From UBA2330 sp049293015 (GTDB lineage Bacteria; Bacteroidota; Ignavibacteria; Tepidaquicellales; Tepidaquicellaceae): 64,000 bases of DNA. Under the pieces are notes generated by a model. That model searched no databases and had not been told where the DNA came from. It was given only the letters and a program-made list of their open reading frames with translations. The stretch spans positions 1 through 64,000 of the forward strand of contig JBATSB010000171.1 in assembly GCA_049293015.1 (NCBI GenBank), in the 5' to 3' direction. How positions within the stretch are numbered: position 1 is the first letter of the stretch; the number at the start of each line of letters is the position of its first letter. Below, piece by piece: positions 1 through 8,260 of the stretch. Position numbers and translations under genes: made by a program.

Positions 1-1283
1 GTGACAGATTTACTTTCAATTGCACCACGGACTACTTTTTCTATATAGTCGGAGACTTCATTCCATCCGAGATATTTAAACATCATCATACCTGATAATA
101 TAAGAGATGAAGGATTTACTTTGTCCAATCCGGCGAAAGAAGGGGCTGTACCATGTGTAGCTTCGAAGATAGCATGACCTGTAACGAAATTAATATTTGC
201 ACCCGGTGCAATGCCGATGCCGCCTACTTCGGCTGCTATAGCATCTGACAGATAATCTCCGTCAAGATTAGCAGAAGCTATTACATCAAAGTCCTGTGGA
301 TCGGTAAGAACTTTCTGAAGAGCATTATCTGCTATTGAGTCTTTTATAATTATTTTTCCAATATTTATTGCCTCATTTAATTCTTTATCCGCAGCTTCCC
401 TTCCTTCGGATAAAAATGTTTTCTCCCATTGCATCATTGTATATACATATTCAGGATACTGTTCTTCTGTCAATTCATAACACCAGTCCCTGAAAGCACC
501 TGATGTGAACTTCATAATATTACCTTTATGTACAATTGTGATCGATTTTCTTTTATTCTCAATCGCATAATTCATTGCAGCTTTCATAAGTCTGTGAGAA
601 CCGGTTTTGGAAATTACCTTTATACCGATTCCGACTTCTGTTTCTTCTGCATGAGGAATATTTCCGGAAGTATGAAATTCATTGGTTTTTTCTAATGTAC
701 CAAATCTGATCTTTTCAAATCTGTCAGGAAAATTTTCTTCAAGGAATTTCAAAAATTTTATGTTATCCTCTGTTCCTGCTTTAAATTCGATCCCAGCATA
801 AATATCTTCTGTATTTTCTCTGAAAATTACCATGTCAACTTTTTCAGGTCGGCGAACAGGAGTTTCAATTCCACCATAGTATTTAACTGGTCTTAGGCAA
901 ACATATAGATCGAGTTTCTGACGTAAAGCTACATTAATGGATCGGATTCCTTTTCCAATTGGAGTTGTCAATGGACCTTTTATTCCAACCAGATATTCCC
1001 GAAAAGCGTCAAGAGTTTCATCCGGAAGCCAGCTTTTTGTTTTTTCAAATGATTTTTCCCCTGCCAGAACTTCCATCCACTCGACTTTCTTTTTTCCATT
1101 ATATGCTTTTTCTACCGCACTGTCAAAAACATGTCTGGCAGTTTTCCAAATCTCAGGTCCAATACCATCACCATCTATAAATGGAATTATAGGATCATCA
1201 GGAACATTAAGAATATTTTTTTTAATATTAGAATTAATATTTGAATTAGAATTTAAAGTATTTAAAGTTATTTTATTTCCCAT
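1..1283 (-). CDS. icd: NADP-type isocitrate dehydrogenase, C-terminus cut by window edge
   Basis: Oxidatively decarboxylates isocitrate to 2-oxoglutarate in the TCA cycle (cytoplasm). I translated the minus strand from the ATG at 1281-1283; 427 codons are visible before the edge. It matches the E. coli Icd type: FIDGDGIGPEIW near the N-terminus, IKGPLTTPIGKGIRS, the isocitrate-binding segment SINVALRQ with its Ser, VIFRENTEDIYAG, VHKGNIMKFT, then NLDGDYLSDA, GGIGIAPGAN and FEATHGTAPSFAG. The visible end, DYIEKVVRGAIESKSVT, aligns close to the E. coli C-terminus, so only a few residues are missing. The N-terminus carries an Asn/Ile-rich stretch of about 28 residues before the conserved core; a later start is possible. 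The gene is divergent from the membrane protein at 1355. Confidence 0.95.
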   Translation of the reverse strand, partial: MGNKITLNTLNSNSNINSNIKKNILNVPDDPIIPFIDGDGIGPEIWKTARHVFDSAVEKAYNGKKKVEWMEVLAGEKSFEKTKSWLPDETLDAFREYLVGIKGPLTTPIGKGIRSINVALRQKLDLYVCLRPVKYYGGIETPVRRPEKVDMVIFRENTEDIYAGIEFKAGTEDNIKFLKFLEENFPDRFEKIRFGTLEKTNEFHTSGNIPHAEETEVGIGIKVISKTGSHRLMKAAMNYAIENKRKSITIVHKGNIMKFTSGAFRDWCYELTEEQYPEYVYTMMQWEKTFLSEGREAADKELNEAINIGKIIIKDSIADNALQKVLTDPQDFDVIASANLDGDYLSDAIAAEVGGIGIAPGANINFVTGHAIFEATHGTAPSFAGLDKVNPSSLILSGMMMFKYLGWNEVSDYIEKVVRGAIESKSV

Positions 1284-1354
1284 ACTATTTATATGTTTAC
1301 AATACTTAATTTAATCATTTGAGGTTTTTATTTAAATACAATATATTTTCCTAA

Positions 1355-2008
1355 GTGGCACTTTTTAGAAAAAATAATCTGGATTTAAATGATGAAAGTC
1401 TTCTTCCAAAACACCGTGTAGAAGCACTTTGTGACGGCATTTTTGCAATAGTAATGACAATCATCATTCTTGATCTTAAAACCCCGGAAAATATCCCAAA
1501 AGGTCTGATTCATATCGAACTTCCTGATATGTTTTTTAATTTACTTCCGGCAATTGAAGCTTATATTTTGAGTTTTCTTGTGCTTGGAGTGTTTTGGCTC
1601 AGACATCAGATACAATTTAAATTTATCACAACTGTTGACCGAAGCATTATAGTTTTAAATATCATATTCTTAATGCTGACAGGATTTATACCATTCACAG
1701 TTGGAGTATTGATGAAATATCCCAGATCAGAATTTACGTTTCTTCTTTATGCAATAAATCTAATTCTAATTAGTATAATTATGATCATACATCTAAATTA
1801 TGTCTTTTCCAAAAAAAATATTTTTACAGAAAGCATAAGTGAAGAAGATTATACTAAAACTAAATACATTTCTTATATACCTGTATTAATTTTTGTGATT
1901 TCGATATTTGTTTCATTTTATAATGTAAGACTGGCATTGTATGTAATTTATCTTGATCCTTTGTTTTTTGCATTATACAGGAGCATTAATTATTACAAAA
2001 ATGACTGA
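1355..2008 (+). CDS. TMEM175/DUF1211-like membrane protein
   Basis: A 217-aa polytopic membrane protein. The first helix carries HRVEALCDGIFAIVMTIIIL, the TMEM175 (DUF1211) signature, in which the usual R...FSDG appears as R...LCDG. Family members are potassium-selective channels in animals, and bacterial forms conduct K+ as tetramers; that activity is inferred here. About six hydrophobic helices are visible, matching the single-repeat bacterial form. The start is a GTG at 1355 immediately after an in-frame TAA, with no clear ribosome binding site, so the true N-terminus is uncertain. A second, more canonical family member lies at 32933-33514. No operon partner is evident; rpsT follows about 100 bases downstream. 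Confidence 0.8.
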   Translation: MALFRKNNLDLNDESLLPKHRVEALCDGIFAIVMTIIILDLKTPENIPKGLIHIELPDMFFNLLPAIEAYILSFLVLGVFWLRHQIQFKFITTVDRSIIVLNIIFLMLTGFIPFTVGVLMKYPRSEFTFLLYAINLILISIIMIIHLNYVFSKKNIFTESISEEDYTKTKYISYIPVLIFVISIFVSFYNVRLALYVIYLDPLFFALYRSINYYKND

Positions 2009-2114
2009 TTTTTTAAAAAAATAATTAATGATATAGAATTCTTACACAGTACTTATCTTATGCTTTGATTTTACGTTTTGAAATAAGTATTTTGATAAAA
2101 TTTAAAATTTATAA

Positions 2115-2375
2115 ATGCCATTAAGACATAAATCAGCACAAAAAAGAGCAAGACAAACTGTCAAAAAAACCGAAAGAAACAAAAAGTATAAAACTTTAAT
2201 AAAAGGTTCAGTGAAAAGAGTCATGTCAAAAGAAGAGAAAACCGAAGCAGCAGCAGAATTCAAAAAGACTTCACAGGTCCTGGACAGAGCAGCAGTAAAA
2301 GGAGTAATACATAAGAATAAAGCTGCAAATCAAAAGTCAAAGATTGCAAAGTATATAAACAAACTCGAAAAATAG
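2115..2375 (+). CDS. rpsT: 30S ribosomal protein S20
   Basis: Small, very basic 86-aa protein of normal S20 length. It opens MPLRHKSAQKRARQTVKKTE, continues with RNKKYKTLIKG, and has the conserved C-terminal HKNKAANQKSKIAKYINKLE segment. S20 binds the 5' domain of 16S rRNA early in small-subunit assembly. The ATG at 2115 has only A/T-rich DNA upstream and no Shine-Dalgarno site. The gene stands alone, as is usual for rpsT, and is followed by a clear hairpin terminator at 2402-2422. Confidence 0.97.
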   Translation: MPLRHKSAQKRARQTVKKTERNKKYKTLIKGSVKRVMSKEEKTEAAAEFKKTSQVLDRAAVKGVIHKNKAANQKSKIAKYINKLEK

Positions 2376-2401
2376 ATTTCGGAAAAAAATAAGTTTTATT
2401 A

Positions 2402-2430
2402 AAGTCCGCTGAATGCGGACTTTTTTATTT
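2402..2430. terminator. Bidirectional intrinsic terminator after rpsT
   Basis: AAGTCCGC (2402-2409) pairs with GCGGACTT (2415-2422) across a 5-base loop, followed by a T-rich tail on the plus strand. It lies between the convergent rpsT and the AHSA1-type gene (stop at 2425). The A/T-rich flanks suit termination in both directions. Confidence 0.85.
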
Positions 2431-2874
2431 CAGATAAGAAATTTGATATTCGGTAAAAACCTTTAATGCACTGAGAAATTCTGTCCATCCGCTACAGTTT
2501 AAAAAAGCACTCTTCATCCCCTTAGCATTTTCTTCCCAACCCTTTTCTTTTATTTTCAAAGTTACTTTATCATTTTCTTTTTCAAAAATAAATTCCGTAC
2601 GGATCCTGTAATCTACATTTGAACCGTTCCATTCAAACACAAGTTTATCCTCGGGGAGTATTTCAATAACTTTTATCAAAGCAGCTTCATTTCCCCATAT
2701 CCAAAGGACATCTCCGCTGCTGTCAAGATCTCTTCTTGCATCAGAAGTAAAATATTTCCTGACCTGTTCAGCTTTGCATACATTATTCCAGACAGTTCTT
2801 ACATCGGATTTTATTACAATGCCGACTGTAAACTTTAATTTCCCCGGACATGATCTGTCATGTAATGGATTCAC
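2425..2874 (-). CDS. SRPBCC / AHSA1-domain protein
   Basis: A 149-aa protein with the START-like SRPBCC fold of the AHSA1 (Aha1 C-terminal-like) family. Features seen: an N-terminal strand with VWNNVCKAEQVRKYF, the central WIWGNEAALIKVIEILPEDKL, a strand with VFEWNG, and the ending NCSGWTEFLSALKVF, a typical AHSA1 C-terminal helix. Members form a deep hydrophobic pocket; the ligand here cannot be told from sequence. It is the last gene of a minus-strand run (UPF0173, parA, parB, ridA, this), 9 bases after ridA, and ends at the shared terminator, so co-transcription is likely. The first 10 residues lie outside the domain and the start is not certain. Confidence 0.8.
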   Translation of the reverse strand: MNPLHDRSCPGKLKFTVGIVIKSDVRTVWNNVCKAEQVRKYFTSDARRDLDSSGDVLWIWGNEAALIKVIEILPEDKLVFEWNGSNVDYRIRTEFIFEKENDKVTLKIKEKGWEENAKGMKSAFLNCSGWTEFLSALKVFTEYQISYLK

Positions 2875-2883
2875 TTTTAAAAT

Positions 2884-3264
2884 TTATTTGTTTTTATATG
2901 CAATTACTTCTATTTCCACTAAAACATCTTTAGGAAGTCTTGAAACTTCAACAGTACTTCTTGCCGGCGGGGAATTCACAAAGTATTTCGAATATACTTC
3001 ATTCATCCTAGCAAAATTATTCATATCATTTAAAAATACCATTGTCTTTACAGCATTGTCAAGAGAAGACCCGTTATCTTCTAAAATTGACTTCAGATTT
3101 TCTAATACTTTTTCAGTCTGTTCTTCAATATTTTCTGACACTAATTTTCCATCTACATCAAATGGGATCTGACCTGAAGTATAGATCAAGTCACCAATGC
3201 CGACTGCCTGTGAATAAGGTCCAACAGGAGGAGCTGCTTTATCAGAGATTAAAATTCTTTTCAT
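2884..3264 (-). CDS. ridA: RidA family reactive enamine/imine deaminase
   Basis: A 126-aa member of the YjgF/YER057c/UK114 family. It hydrolyses reactive 2-aminoacrylate-type enamines and imines released by PLP enzymes, protecting the cell from them. The sequence has the full family pattern: KAAPPVGPYSQAV near the N-terminus, YTSGQIPFD, and the C-terminal PPARSTVEVSRLPKDVLVEI, whose Arg binds the substrate carboxylate in RidA enzymes. Length is normal for the trimeric family. It lies 34 bases downstream of parB and 9 bases upstream of the AHSA1-type gene on the same strand. Confidence 0.95.
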   Translation of the reverse strand: MKRILISDKAAPPVGPYSQAVGIGDLIYTSGQIPFDVDGKLVSENIEEQTEKVLENLKSILEDNGSSLDNAVKTMVFLNDMNNFARMNEVYSKYFVNSPPARSTVEVSRLPKDVLVEIEVIAYKNK

Positions 3265-3298
3265 AAAATTGGTTTATTTAAATTCTTATTTAATAATA

Positions 3299-4183
3299 TT
3301 AGTCCGAACACTTTTCGATGATCCTTTCAAGATCATCATTTGAAAAATATTCAATAATAATTTCACCCGAATATTTTGATTTTCTTTTTACAGATACCTT
3401 TGTCCCTAAAAATTTCCTGAGTTTATCTTCTACACTTTGAAAATAAGGGTCATAAATTTCACCGAGTTTGGGTTTCTTAGCTTTAGGTTTTTTTACATCC
3501 TGTTTTGTAATTTCCTGTAGATTCTTTACAGTAATATTTTCATTTACAATTCTTTTCCAGAGAGTGATCTGATCATCTTCATTATCTACTCTGAGTAAAA
3601 GTCTTGCATGAGCTTCCGTGATCTCGTTTTTTCTCAGTGAAAGTTTAATTTCAATTGGGAGTCTCTGCAGTCTGAGATAATTGGCAACAGTACTTCTGTT
3701 TTTAGAAACTTTATCTGCAATCTTTTCCTGAGTAAGATTATGTAATTCGATCAGTTTAAAATATGAATCAGATAATTCCATAGGATTCAGATCTTCTCTT
3801 TGTAAATTTTCAATCAGAGCAAGCTCAAGCATATCTTCATTTGATTTATCTGAGCTATCCATAAAATAAACAGGAATCTTCTCCAGCCCAAGTAATTTTA
3901 TAGCTCTGAGTCTTCTTTCACCTGAAATAAGTATGTAACCATTTTCAGTTTTCTTAACTGTTACAGGTTGAATGAGTCCATTCTGTCTAATAGAATCCGA
4001 TAACTCATTAAGTTTTTCCTCATCAAAATCCTCACGAGGCTGAGATGGATTTACCCGGATCTCAGATACGTTTAATACAGTCGAATTCTTTTTTGCAATT
4101 TCTTCCGCAAAGGAAATATCAATTTTCTTTTCATCAAAAATTGCTGACAAGCCCTTTCCTAATGCCGATGGTTTATTTTCCAT
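3299..4183 (-). CDS. parB: Chromosome-partitioning protein ParB (CTP-dependent clamp)
   Basis: Binds centromere-like parS sites and slides on DNA to build the origin segregation complex with ParA. The 294-aa protein shows the chromosomal ParB order: N-terminal KPSALGKGLSAIF (ParA-interaction region), IRVNPSQPREDF, the CTP-binding ILISGERRLRA motif, ALIENLQREDLNPMELS, a helix-turn-helix around LTQEKIADKVSKNRSTVANYLR, then TEAHARLLL and a short C-terminal dimerisation domain. parB starts 11 bases after the parA stop, the standard parAB order. No exact copy of the consensus parS palindrome was noticed in the window. Role inferred from close family similarity. Confidence 0.95.
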   Translation of the reverse strand: MENKPSALGKGLSAIFDEKKIDISFAEEIAKKNSTVLNVSEIRVNPSQPREDFDEEKLNELSDSIRQNGLIQPVTVKKTENGYILISGERRLRAIKLLGLEKIPVYFMDSSDKSNEDMLELALIENLQREDLNPMELSDSYFKLIELHNLTQEKIADKVSKNRSTVANYLRLQRLPIEIKLSLRKNEITEAHARLLLRVDNEDDQITLWKRIVNENITVKNLQEITKQDVKKPKAKKPKLGEIYDPYFQSVEDKLRKFLGTKVSVKRKSKYSGEIIIEYFSNDDLERIIEKCSD

Positions 4184-4194
4184 ATTTAAAAAAT

Positions 4195-5046
4195 TTATGT
4201 TTCATTTACTTTAAATTCATTTATTTCAGAATTATTTGAACTATCAGAATTGATCTCAGTCTCTATTTCAAAACCGTTTCTTAAGAGAAATTCTTTGCCG
4301 AGATCCATATAATTCAATGCCCCAGTGGAATTAGGATCATAAACAATTATTGGCTTTCCGTAACTTGGTGCTTCTCCGATCTTTACGTTTCTGAATATTT
4401 TTGTAGTGAAAACTTTTTCACCAAAAAATTTTCTTAGTTCAGATTCTATCTGATTAGAAAGCTTAAGCCGTGAATCAAACATAGTAAGAAGATAGCCTTC
4501 AATATTTAAATCCGGATTGAAAATATTTTTTACATTTTTAATTGTATTGAGAAGCTGAGACAAACCCTCGAGAGCATAATATTCACACTGTACGGGAATA
4601 AGAAGAGAATCCGCTGCTGTCAATGCATTTACAGTTATTAAGCCTAACGATGGCGGGCAATCAATTATTACAAAATCAAAAGCTTCATTATTTTCAGCAA
4701 GAAATTGCTTCAATTTATTTTTTAGAATACTTTCTCTGTGAGGAAGGTCAACAAGTTCAAGCTCTGCTGCTACCAGATTTATATTGGCAGAAATTATTTT
4801 CAGATTATGGACCTGAGTATCTTTAATACAATCTTTTACTTTTTTATCAGAAATAAAAATTTCATAAGTGGAATTTCCTTCAATGGAATTATCAAGTCCA
4901 AGCCCGGAGGTTGCATTTGCCTGAGGGTCAGTATCTATCATCAGTACTTTTTTACCGTAAGCTGCTATTGCAGATGACAGATTTATAGCAGTAGTAGTTT
5001 TACCGACACCGCCTTTCTGGTTAGATATTGATACTATTTTAGTCAA
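4195..5046 (-). CDS. parA: Chromosome-partitioning ATPase ParA/Soj
   Basis: MinD/ParA-type ATPase of 283 aa that binds nucleoid DNA and drives ParB-parS complexes. The deviant Walker A motif is at the N-terminus, ISNQKGGVGKTTTAINLSSA, with the signature first Lys. LMIDTDPQANATSGLG is the Walker A' region, and FVIIDCPPSLGLITVNAL the Walker B region. The C-terminus is conserved through GEAPSYGKPIIVYDPNSTGA, followed by an acidic/Asn-rich tail of about 30 residues. It sits 51 bases downstream of the UPF0173 hydrolase and 11 bases upstream of parB. Confidence 0.96.
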   Translation of the reverse strand: MTKIVSISNQKGGVGKTTTAINLSSAIAAYGKKVLMIDTDPQANATSGLGLDNSIEGNSTYEIFISDKKVKDCIKDTQVHNLKIISANINLVAAELELVDLPHRESILKNKLKQFLAENNEAFDFVIIDCPPSLGLITVNALTAADSLLIPVQCEYYALEGLSQLLNTIKNVKNIFNPDLNIEGYLLTMFDSRLKLSNQIESELRKFFGEKVFTTKIFRNVKIGEAPSYGKPIIVYDPNSTGALNYMDLGKEFLLRNGFEIETEINSDSSNNSEINEFKVNET

Positions 5047-5097
5047 ATATAATTTATTGTTTTCATTCAGTTTACTACGTGATAATTACAGTAAATA

Positions 5098-5775
5098 TTA
5101 AAAGCTTAAAGAATCTCCTGATTTCATTATAGTACAGACTTTGCCTATAGATTCTATTTTTCTTTTAAATTCATTTTCATTTGCCTTTATGACATCAAAG
5201 GTATTATAATGAATTGGTATTATATTTTTAGCATTTAAAAAACCCGCAGCTTTTACGGCATCGTCAATTCCCATAGTAAAATTATCTCCAATTGGAAGAA
5301 ATGCATAATCAATTTTATTCATTTCACCAATAAGCTTCATATCATAAAATAAAGCTGTATCACCTGCATGATAAATGGTTTTATCTTCAATATCCAGAAT
5401 CAGACCTGCAGGATTTCCGGCATACGGACCATTCATAATTGAAGAAGAATGATGAGCAATGGTCAGTTTAACTTTTCCAAATGGAAATTTATAAGCGCCG
5501 CCTATATTCATCCCGTGCACACTGATTCCATTATTTTCCAAATAGTCTGTCAGTTCGACAACAGCAATTACCGTTACGTTTTTACTTCTGGCAATTTCAA
5601 TTGTATCTCCCACATGATCACTATGACCATGGGTCAGAATAATATAGTCACATTTTGCAGCTTCAGCATTTATATCACTTAAAGGATTTCCTGTAATGAA
5701 AGGATCAATATATATGGTAAGATCATTGGTTTTAATTTCCACAAAGGAATGACCGTGATAAATAATTTCAGACAT
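5098..5775 (-). CDS. UPF0173 metallo-beta-lactamase-fold hydrolase
   Basis: A 225-aa metal-dependent hydrolase of the UPF0173 family. The zinc-binding THGHSDHVGD motif lies near residue 50. Downstream ligands appear as IAHHSSS, YHAGDTALFYDM and PIHYNTF. The N-terminal YHGHSFVEIKT and IDPFITGNPL segments are typical of this subfamily. The natural substrate is unknown. It is the first gene of the minus-strand run leading into parAB and is divergent from citrate synthase. Length is normal and no residue of the metal site is missing. Confidence 0.9.
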   Translation of the reverse strand: MSEIIYHGHSFVEIKTNDLTIYIDPFITGNPLSDINAEAAKCDYIILTHGHSDHVGDTIEIARSKNVTVIAVVELTDYLENNGISVHGMNIGGAYKFPFGKVKLTIAHHSSSIMNGPYAGNPAGLILDIEDKTIYHAGDTALFYDMKLIGEMNKIDYAFLPIGDNFTMGIDDAVKAAGFLNAKNIIPIHYNTFDVIKANENEFKRKIESIGKVCTIMKSGDSLSF

Positions 5776-6087
5776 AATTTCGATGATTTTATTAAAAGTA
5801 TGGGTTAAATTACCATTTAATAAAAACTAATTCAATTTGAAATAAAATGACTTTGGTAATTATTAAAAATTGAAATGAAGTAATGTTTAAAATTAAAAAG
5901 CAAAATCTCCAAATATCTGTAGATTTAGATGAGTTCTTTAATTTTATCTCTGAACGACTAAATTTTTAACAGGAAAAATAAGTATTCTTATAAAAAATTT
6001 AAAAAACCTTGAAGATACTCTATTCCTGTCTTTATACTTAAAATCAAAAAAATTATATTGTTATTCGAATATTAAATTATATCACAC
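5776..6087. other. Intergenic region before citrate synthase, no gene seen
   Basis: About 310 bases of very A/T-rich DNA between the divergent UPF0173 and citrate synthase genes. It must hold promoters for both, but I could not assign boxes with confidence. No RNA gene, long repeat or coding frame with good features was seen. Confidence 0.6.
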
Positions 6088-7371
6088 ATGTCAAAATTAA
6101 TGAAAGAAAGATTAGCTTCTCAGTTACCCGCATTAAGAGAAGAGGCAAAATCAATTGCAAAAAATCATGGCTCAAAAGTAATAGGTCAGGTTGCAATTGA
6201 ACAGCTTTACGGCGGTATGAGAGGAATAAAAGGTCTAATCTGCGACACATCTGAAGTTGGTCTGCAGACAGGACTTGTAATACGCGGAATTCCTATCCTG
6301 GAATTAACCGATAGAACACCCGAAGAAATATTTTATCTCCTTGTAATCGGTAAGCTTCCAAATGAAACTGAATTAAAAGACCTTCAGGATGATCTTCATC
6401 AAAGAGGTGATGTTCCGTCATATGTATGGGATGTTCTGAATGCTATGCCTGAGGATTCTCATCCAATGGCTATGTTCAGTACAGCAATTAATGTAATGGA
6501 AAAGGAATCTGAATTCAGAACAGCTTATAATAATGGAATGGGTAAAGATTTACTTTGGGAACCGATGTATGAAGATTGTCTCAATATAATTGCAAGAGTT
6601 CCTCAGATCGCAGCTTTTATTTACAGAAAGAGATTTAAAAAAGGCGATATGATACCGCCGGATAAAAATTTAGACTGGGCAGAAAATTTCGCAAAGATGC
6701 TGGGAGTAGATGACAAAGAAGGTACATTTGCTAAGTTACTCAGACTTTATCTCGTATTGCACAGTGACCACGAAGGCGGAAACGTCAGCGCATTCACTTG
6801 TCTGGTAATTTCATCAGCTTTATCTGATGCTTATTATTCCATTACCGGAGCACTGAACGGACTTGCCGGACCGCTGCACGGACTTGCAAATCAGAACTGT
6901 CTGAAATTCATTTTGAAAATGAAAGAAGATATCGGTCACTCACCTACTGATGATGAAGTCAGAAAATATTGTCAGGATCTGCTCGACAGAGGAGGACTGG
7001 TGATAGGTTACGGTCATGCAGTTCTAAGGATTACTGATCCAAGATTCACAGCATTTCTTGATTTTGGTAAGAATCACTTACCCGATGACGAAGTTTTCAA
7101 GATCGTTGCACAGATATTTGATATAGTCCCGGACCTTCTGAAGGAACAAGGGAAAGCTAAAGATCCATGGCCAAATGTAGATGCGGCAAGTGGGTCTATG
7201 TTGTATCATTATGGTATGACAGAATATGATTTCTATACTGTACTTTTTGGTGTATCAAGAATTCTTGGATTCTCATCACAAATGATAATCGCAAGAGCAA
7301 TGAGCTCTTCACTGATAAGACCAAAATCTGTTACTACCGATTGGATTAAAAAAGAAATTGCTTCAGAATAA
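6088..7371 (+). CDS. gltA: Citrate synthase, mitochondrial-like type
   Basis: Condenses acetyl-CoA and oxaloacetate to citrate in the TCA cycle. The 427-aa protein resembles eukaryotic mitochondrial citrate synthase more than E. coli GltA: GALNGLAGPLHGLANQ, GYGHAVLRITDPRF, EQGKAKDPWPNVDAASG and YYTVLFGVSRILG-type segments are shared. The catalytic triad is present as His264, His310 and Asp365. It is monocistronic between the divergent UPF0173 gene and the convergent surE, and is followed by a strong hairpin terminator. Dimeric type I architecture is inferred from this similarity. The segment TDFYTVLFGV is quoted loosely above; the protein itself reads DFYTVLFGVSRILG. Confidence 0.96.
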   Translation: MSKLMKERLASQLPALREEAKSIAKNHGSKVIGQVAIEQLYGGMRGIKGLICDTSEVGLQTGLVIRGIPILELTDRTPEEIFYLLVIGKLPNETELKDLQDDLHQRGDVPSYVWDVLNAMPEDSHPMAMFSTAINVMEKESEFRTAYNNGMGKDLLWEPMYEDCLNIIARVPQIAAFIYRKRFKKGDMIPPDKNLDWAENFAKMLGVDDKEGTFAKLLRLYLVLHSDHEGGNVSAFTCLVISSALSDAYYSITGALNGLAGPLHGLANQNCLKFILKMKEDIGHSPTDDEVRKYCQDLLDRGGLVIGYGHAVLRITDPRFTAFLDFGKNHLPDDEVFKIVAQIFDIVPDLLKEQGKAKDPWPNVDAASGSMLYHYGMTEYDFYTVLFGVSRILGFSSQMIIARAMSSSLIRPKSVTTDWIKKEIASE

Positions 7372-7395
7372 TAATTAAGATTATTTAGTAAATAT

Positions 7396-7428
7396 AAAAA
7401 GGGGTTGATTTATGATCAACCCCTTTTT
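7396..7428. terminator. Bidirectional intrinsic terminator between citrate synthase and surE
   Basis: GGGGTTGAT (7401-7409) pairs with ATCAACCCC (7415-7423) over a 5-base loop. A-runs on the left and T-runs on the right extend the stem and give a U-tract on either strand, fitting its place between convergent genes. Confidence 0.92.
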
Positions 7429-7454
7429 CATTAAAGTATATCAAGTAGATTAAT

Positions 7455-8225
7455 TTACATTTTCAAATTCCAGTCTCTCAGTTCATCAAGCATTTTATAA
7501 TCAGTTAGGTCATATTGTATCGGTGTAATTGAAATATAATTTTCTTCAATTGCTTTCTGATCAAATTCCAGTGTCTTATCAAGACTAGCCATTTTTCCTG
7601 TCAGCCAAAAGTATTCCCTTTTATTCGGATCAGTTCTCGCTTCATATTTGTCATCCCAGTATGACTTTCCCTGTCTTGTTATGAGGACACCCTTAATTTC
7701 ACTTTTTGGAACTGCCGGAATATTTACATTCAAAAGCGTGCCGTGAGGAAGTCCTTTTTTCAAAACAATCTTAGAAATATGAGATGCAAATTTAGAAGCA
7801 AAGGAAAAATCATTACTTGTAAAACTTGCCTGAGACAAAGCAATCGATGGTATTCCAAGTATTGTCCCTTCTGTAGCTGCAGATACTGTACCTGAATAAA
7901 TAATATTGATAGCAGTATTTGCACCATGATTAATTCCCGATAAAAGCAGATCAATCTTTTTACCTTTTAAAAGATTTCTAACGGCAAGTTTCACAGAATC
8001 CGCCGGCGAACCTTCCACAGCATATCCGTAAAAATTTTTATCAATAATTTCCTTTCTCGCTCTGATCGGACTTGAGACAGTTATAGAATGTCCGACGGCA
8101 CTCTGCTGTGAATGAGGAGCGACGACTATTACTTCAGCGAATTTTCTTATCTCACGCCACAGAGCTCTGATTCCCTCTGACTCAATTCCGTCATCGTTGG
8201 ATATAAGTATAGTTGGTTTTTTCAT
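7455..8225 (-). CDS. surE: 5'/3'-nucleotidase SurE
   Basis: Metal-dependent nucleoside monophosphate phosphatase, 256 aa. Near the N-terminus it has ILISNDDGIESEGI, whose paired Asp residues bind the metal. VVAPHSQQSAVGHSIT follows, then YAVEGSPADSVKLA, LLLSGINHGANTA with the conserved Asn, and YSGTVSAATEG. The C-terminus carries the usual TDYKMLDELRDW tail. It follows obg by 35 bases on the same strand, forming the end of a three-gene run (unknown acidic protein, obg, surE) that stops at the terminator shared with citrate synthase. All catalytic residues appear intact. Confidence 0.96.
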   Translation of the reverse strand: MKKPTILISNDDGIESEGIRALWREIRKFAEVIVVAPHSQQSAVGHSITVSSPIRARKEIIDKNFYGYAVEGSPADSVKLAVRNLLKGKKIDLLLSGINHGANTAINIIYSGTVSAATEGTILGIPSIALSQASFTSNDFSFASKFASHISKIVLKKGLPHGTLLNVNIPAVPKSEIKGVLITRQGKSYWDDKYEARTDPNKREYFWLTGKMASLDKTLEFDQKAIEENYISITPIQYDLTDYKMLDELRDWNLKM

Positions 8226-8260
8226 TTAAAAATTATTTTCTGAAATTTATTTCGATTTGT

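Noticed and set aside
937..1314. Plus-strand frame of 125 codons
   Set aside because: It lies antisense to the well-conserved isocitrate dehydrogenase gene.
3299..5097. parS site next to parAB
   Set aside because: No sequence close to the consensus 16-base parS palindrome was found around the genes.
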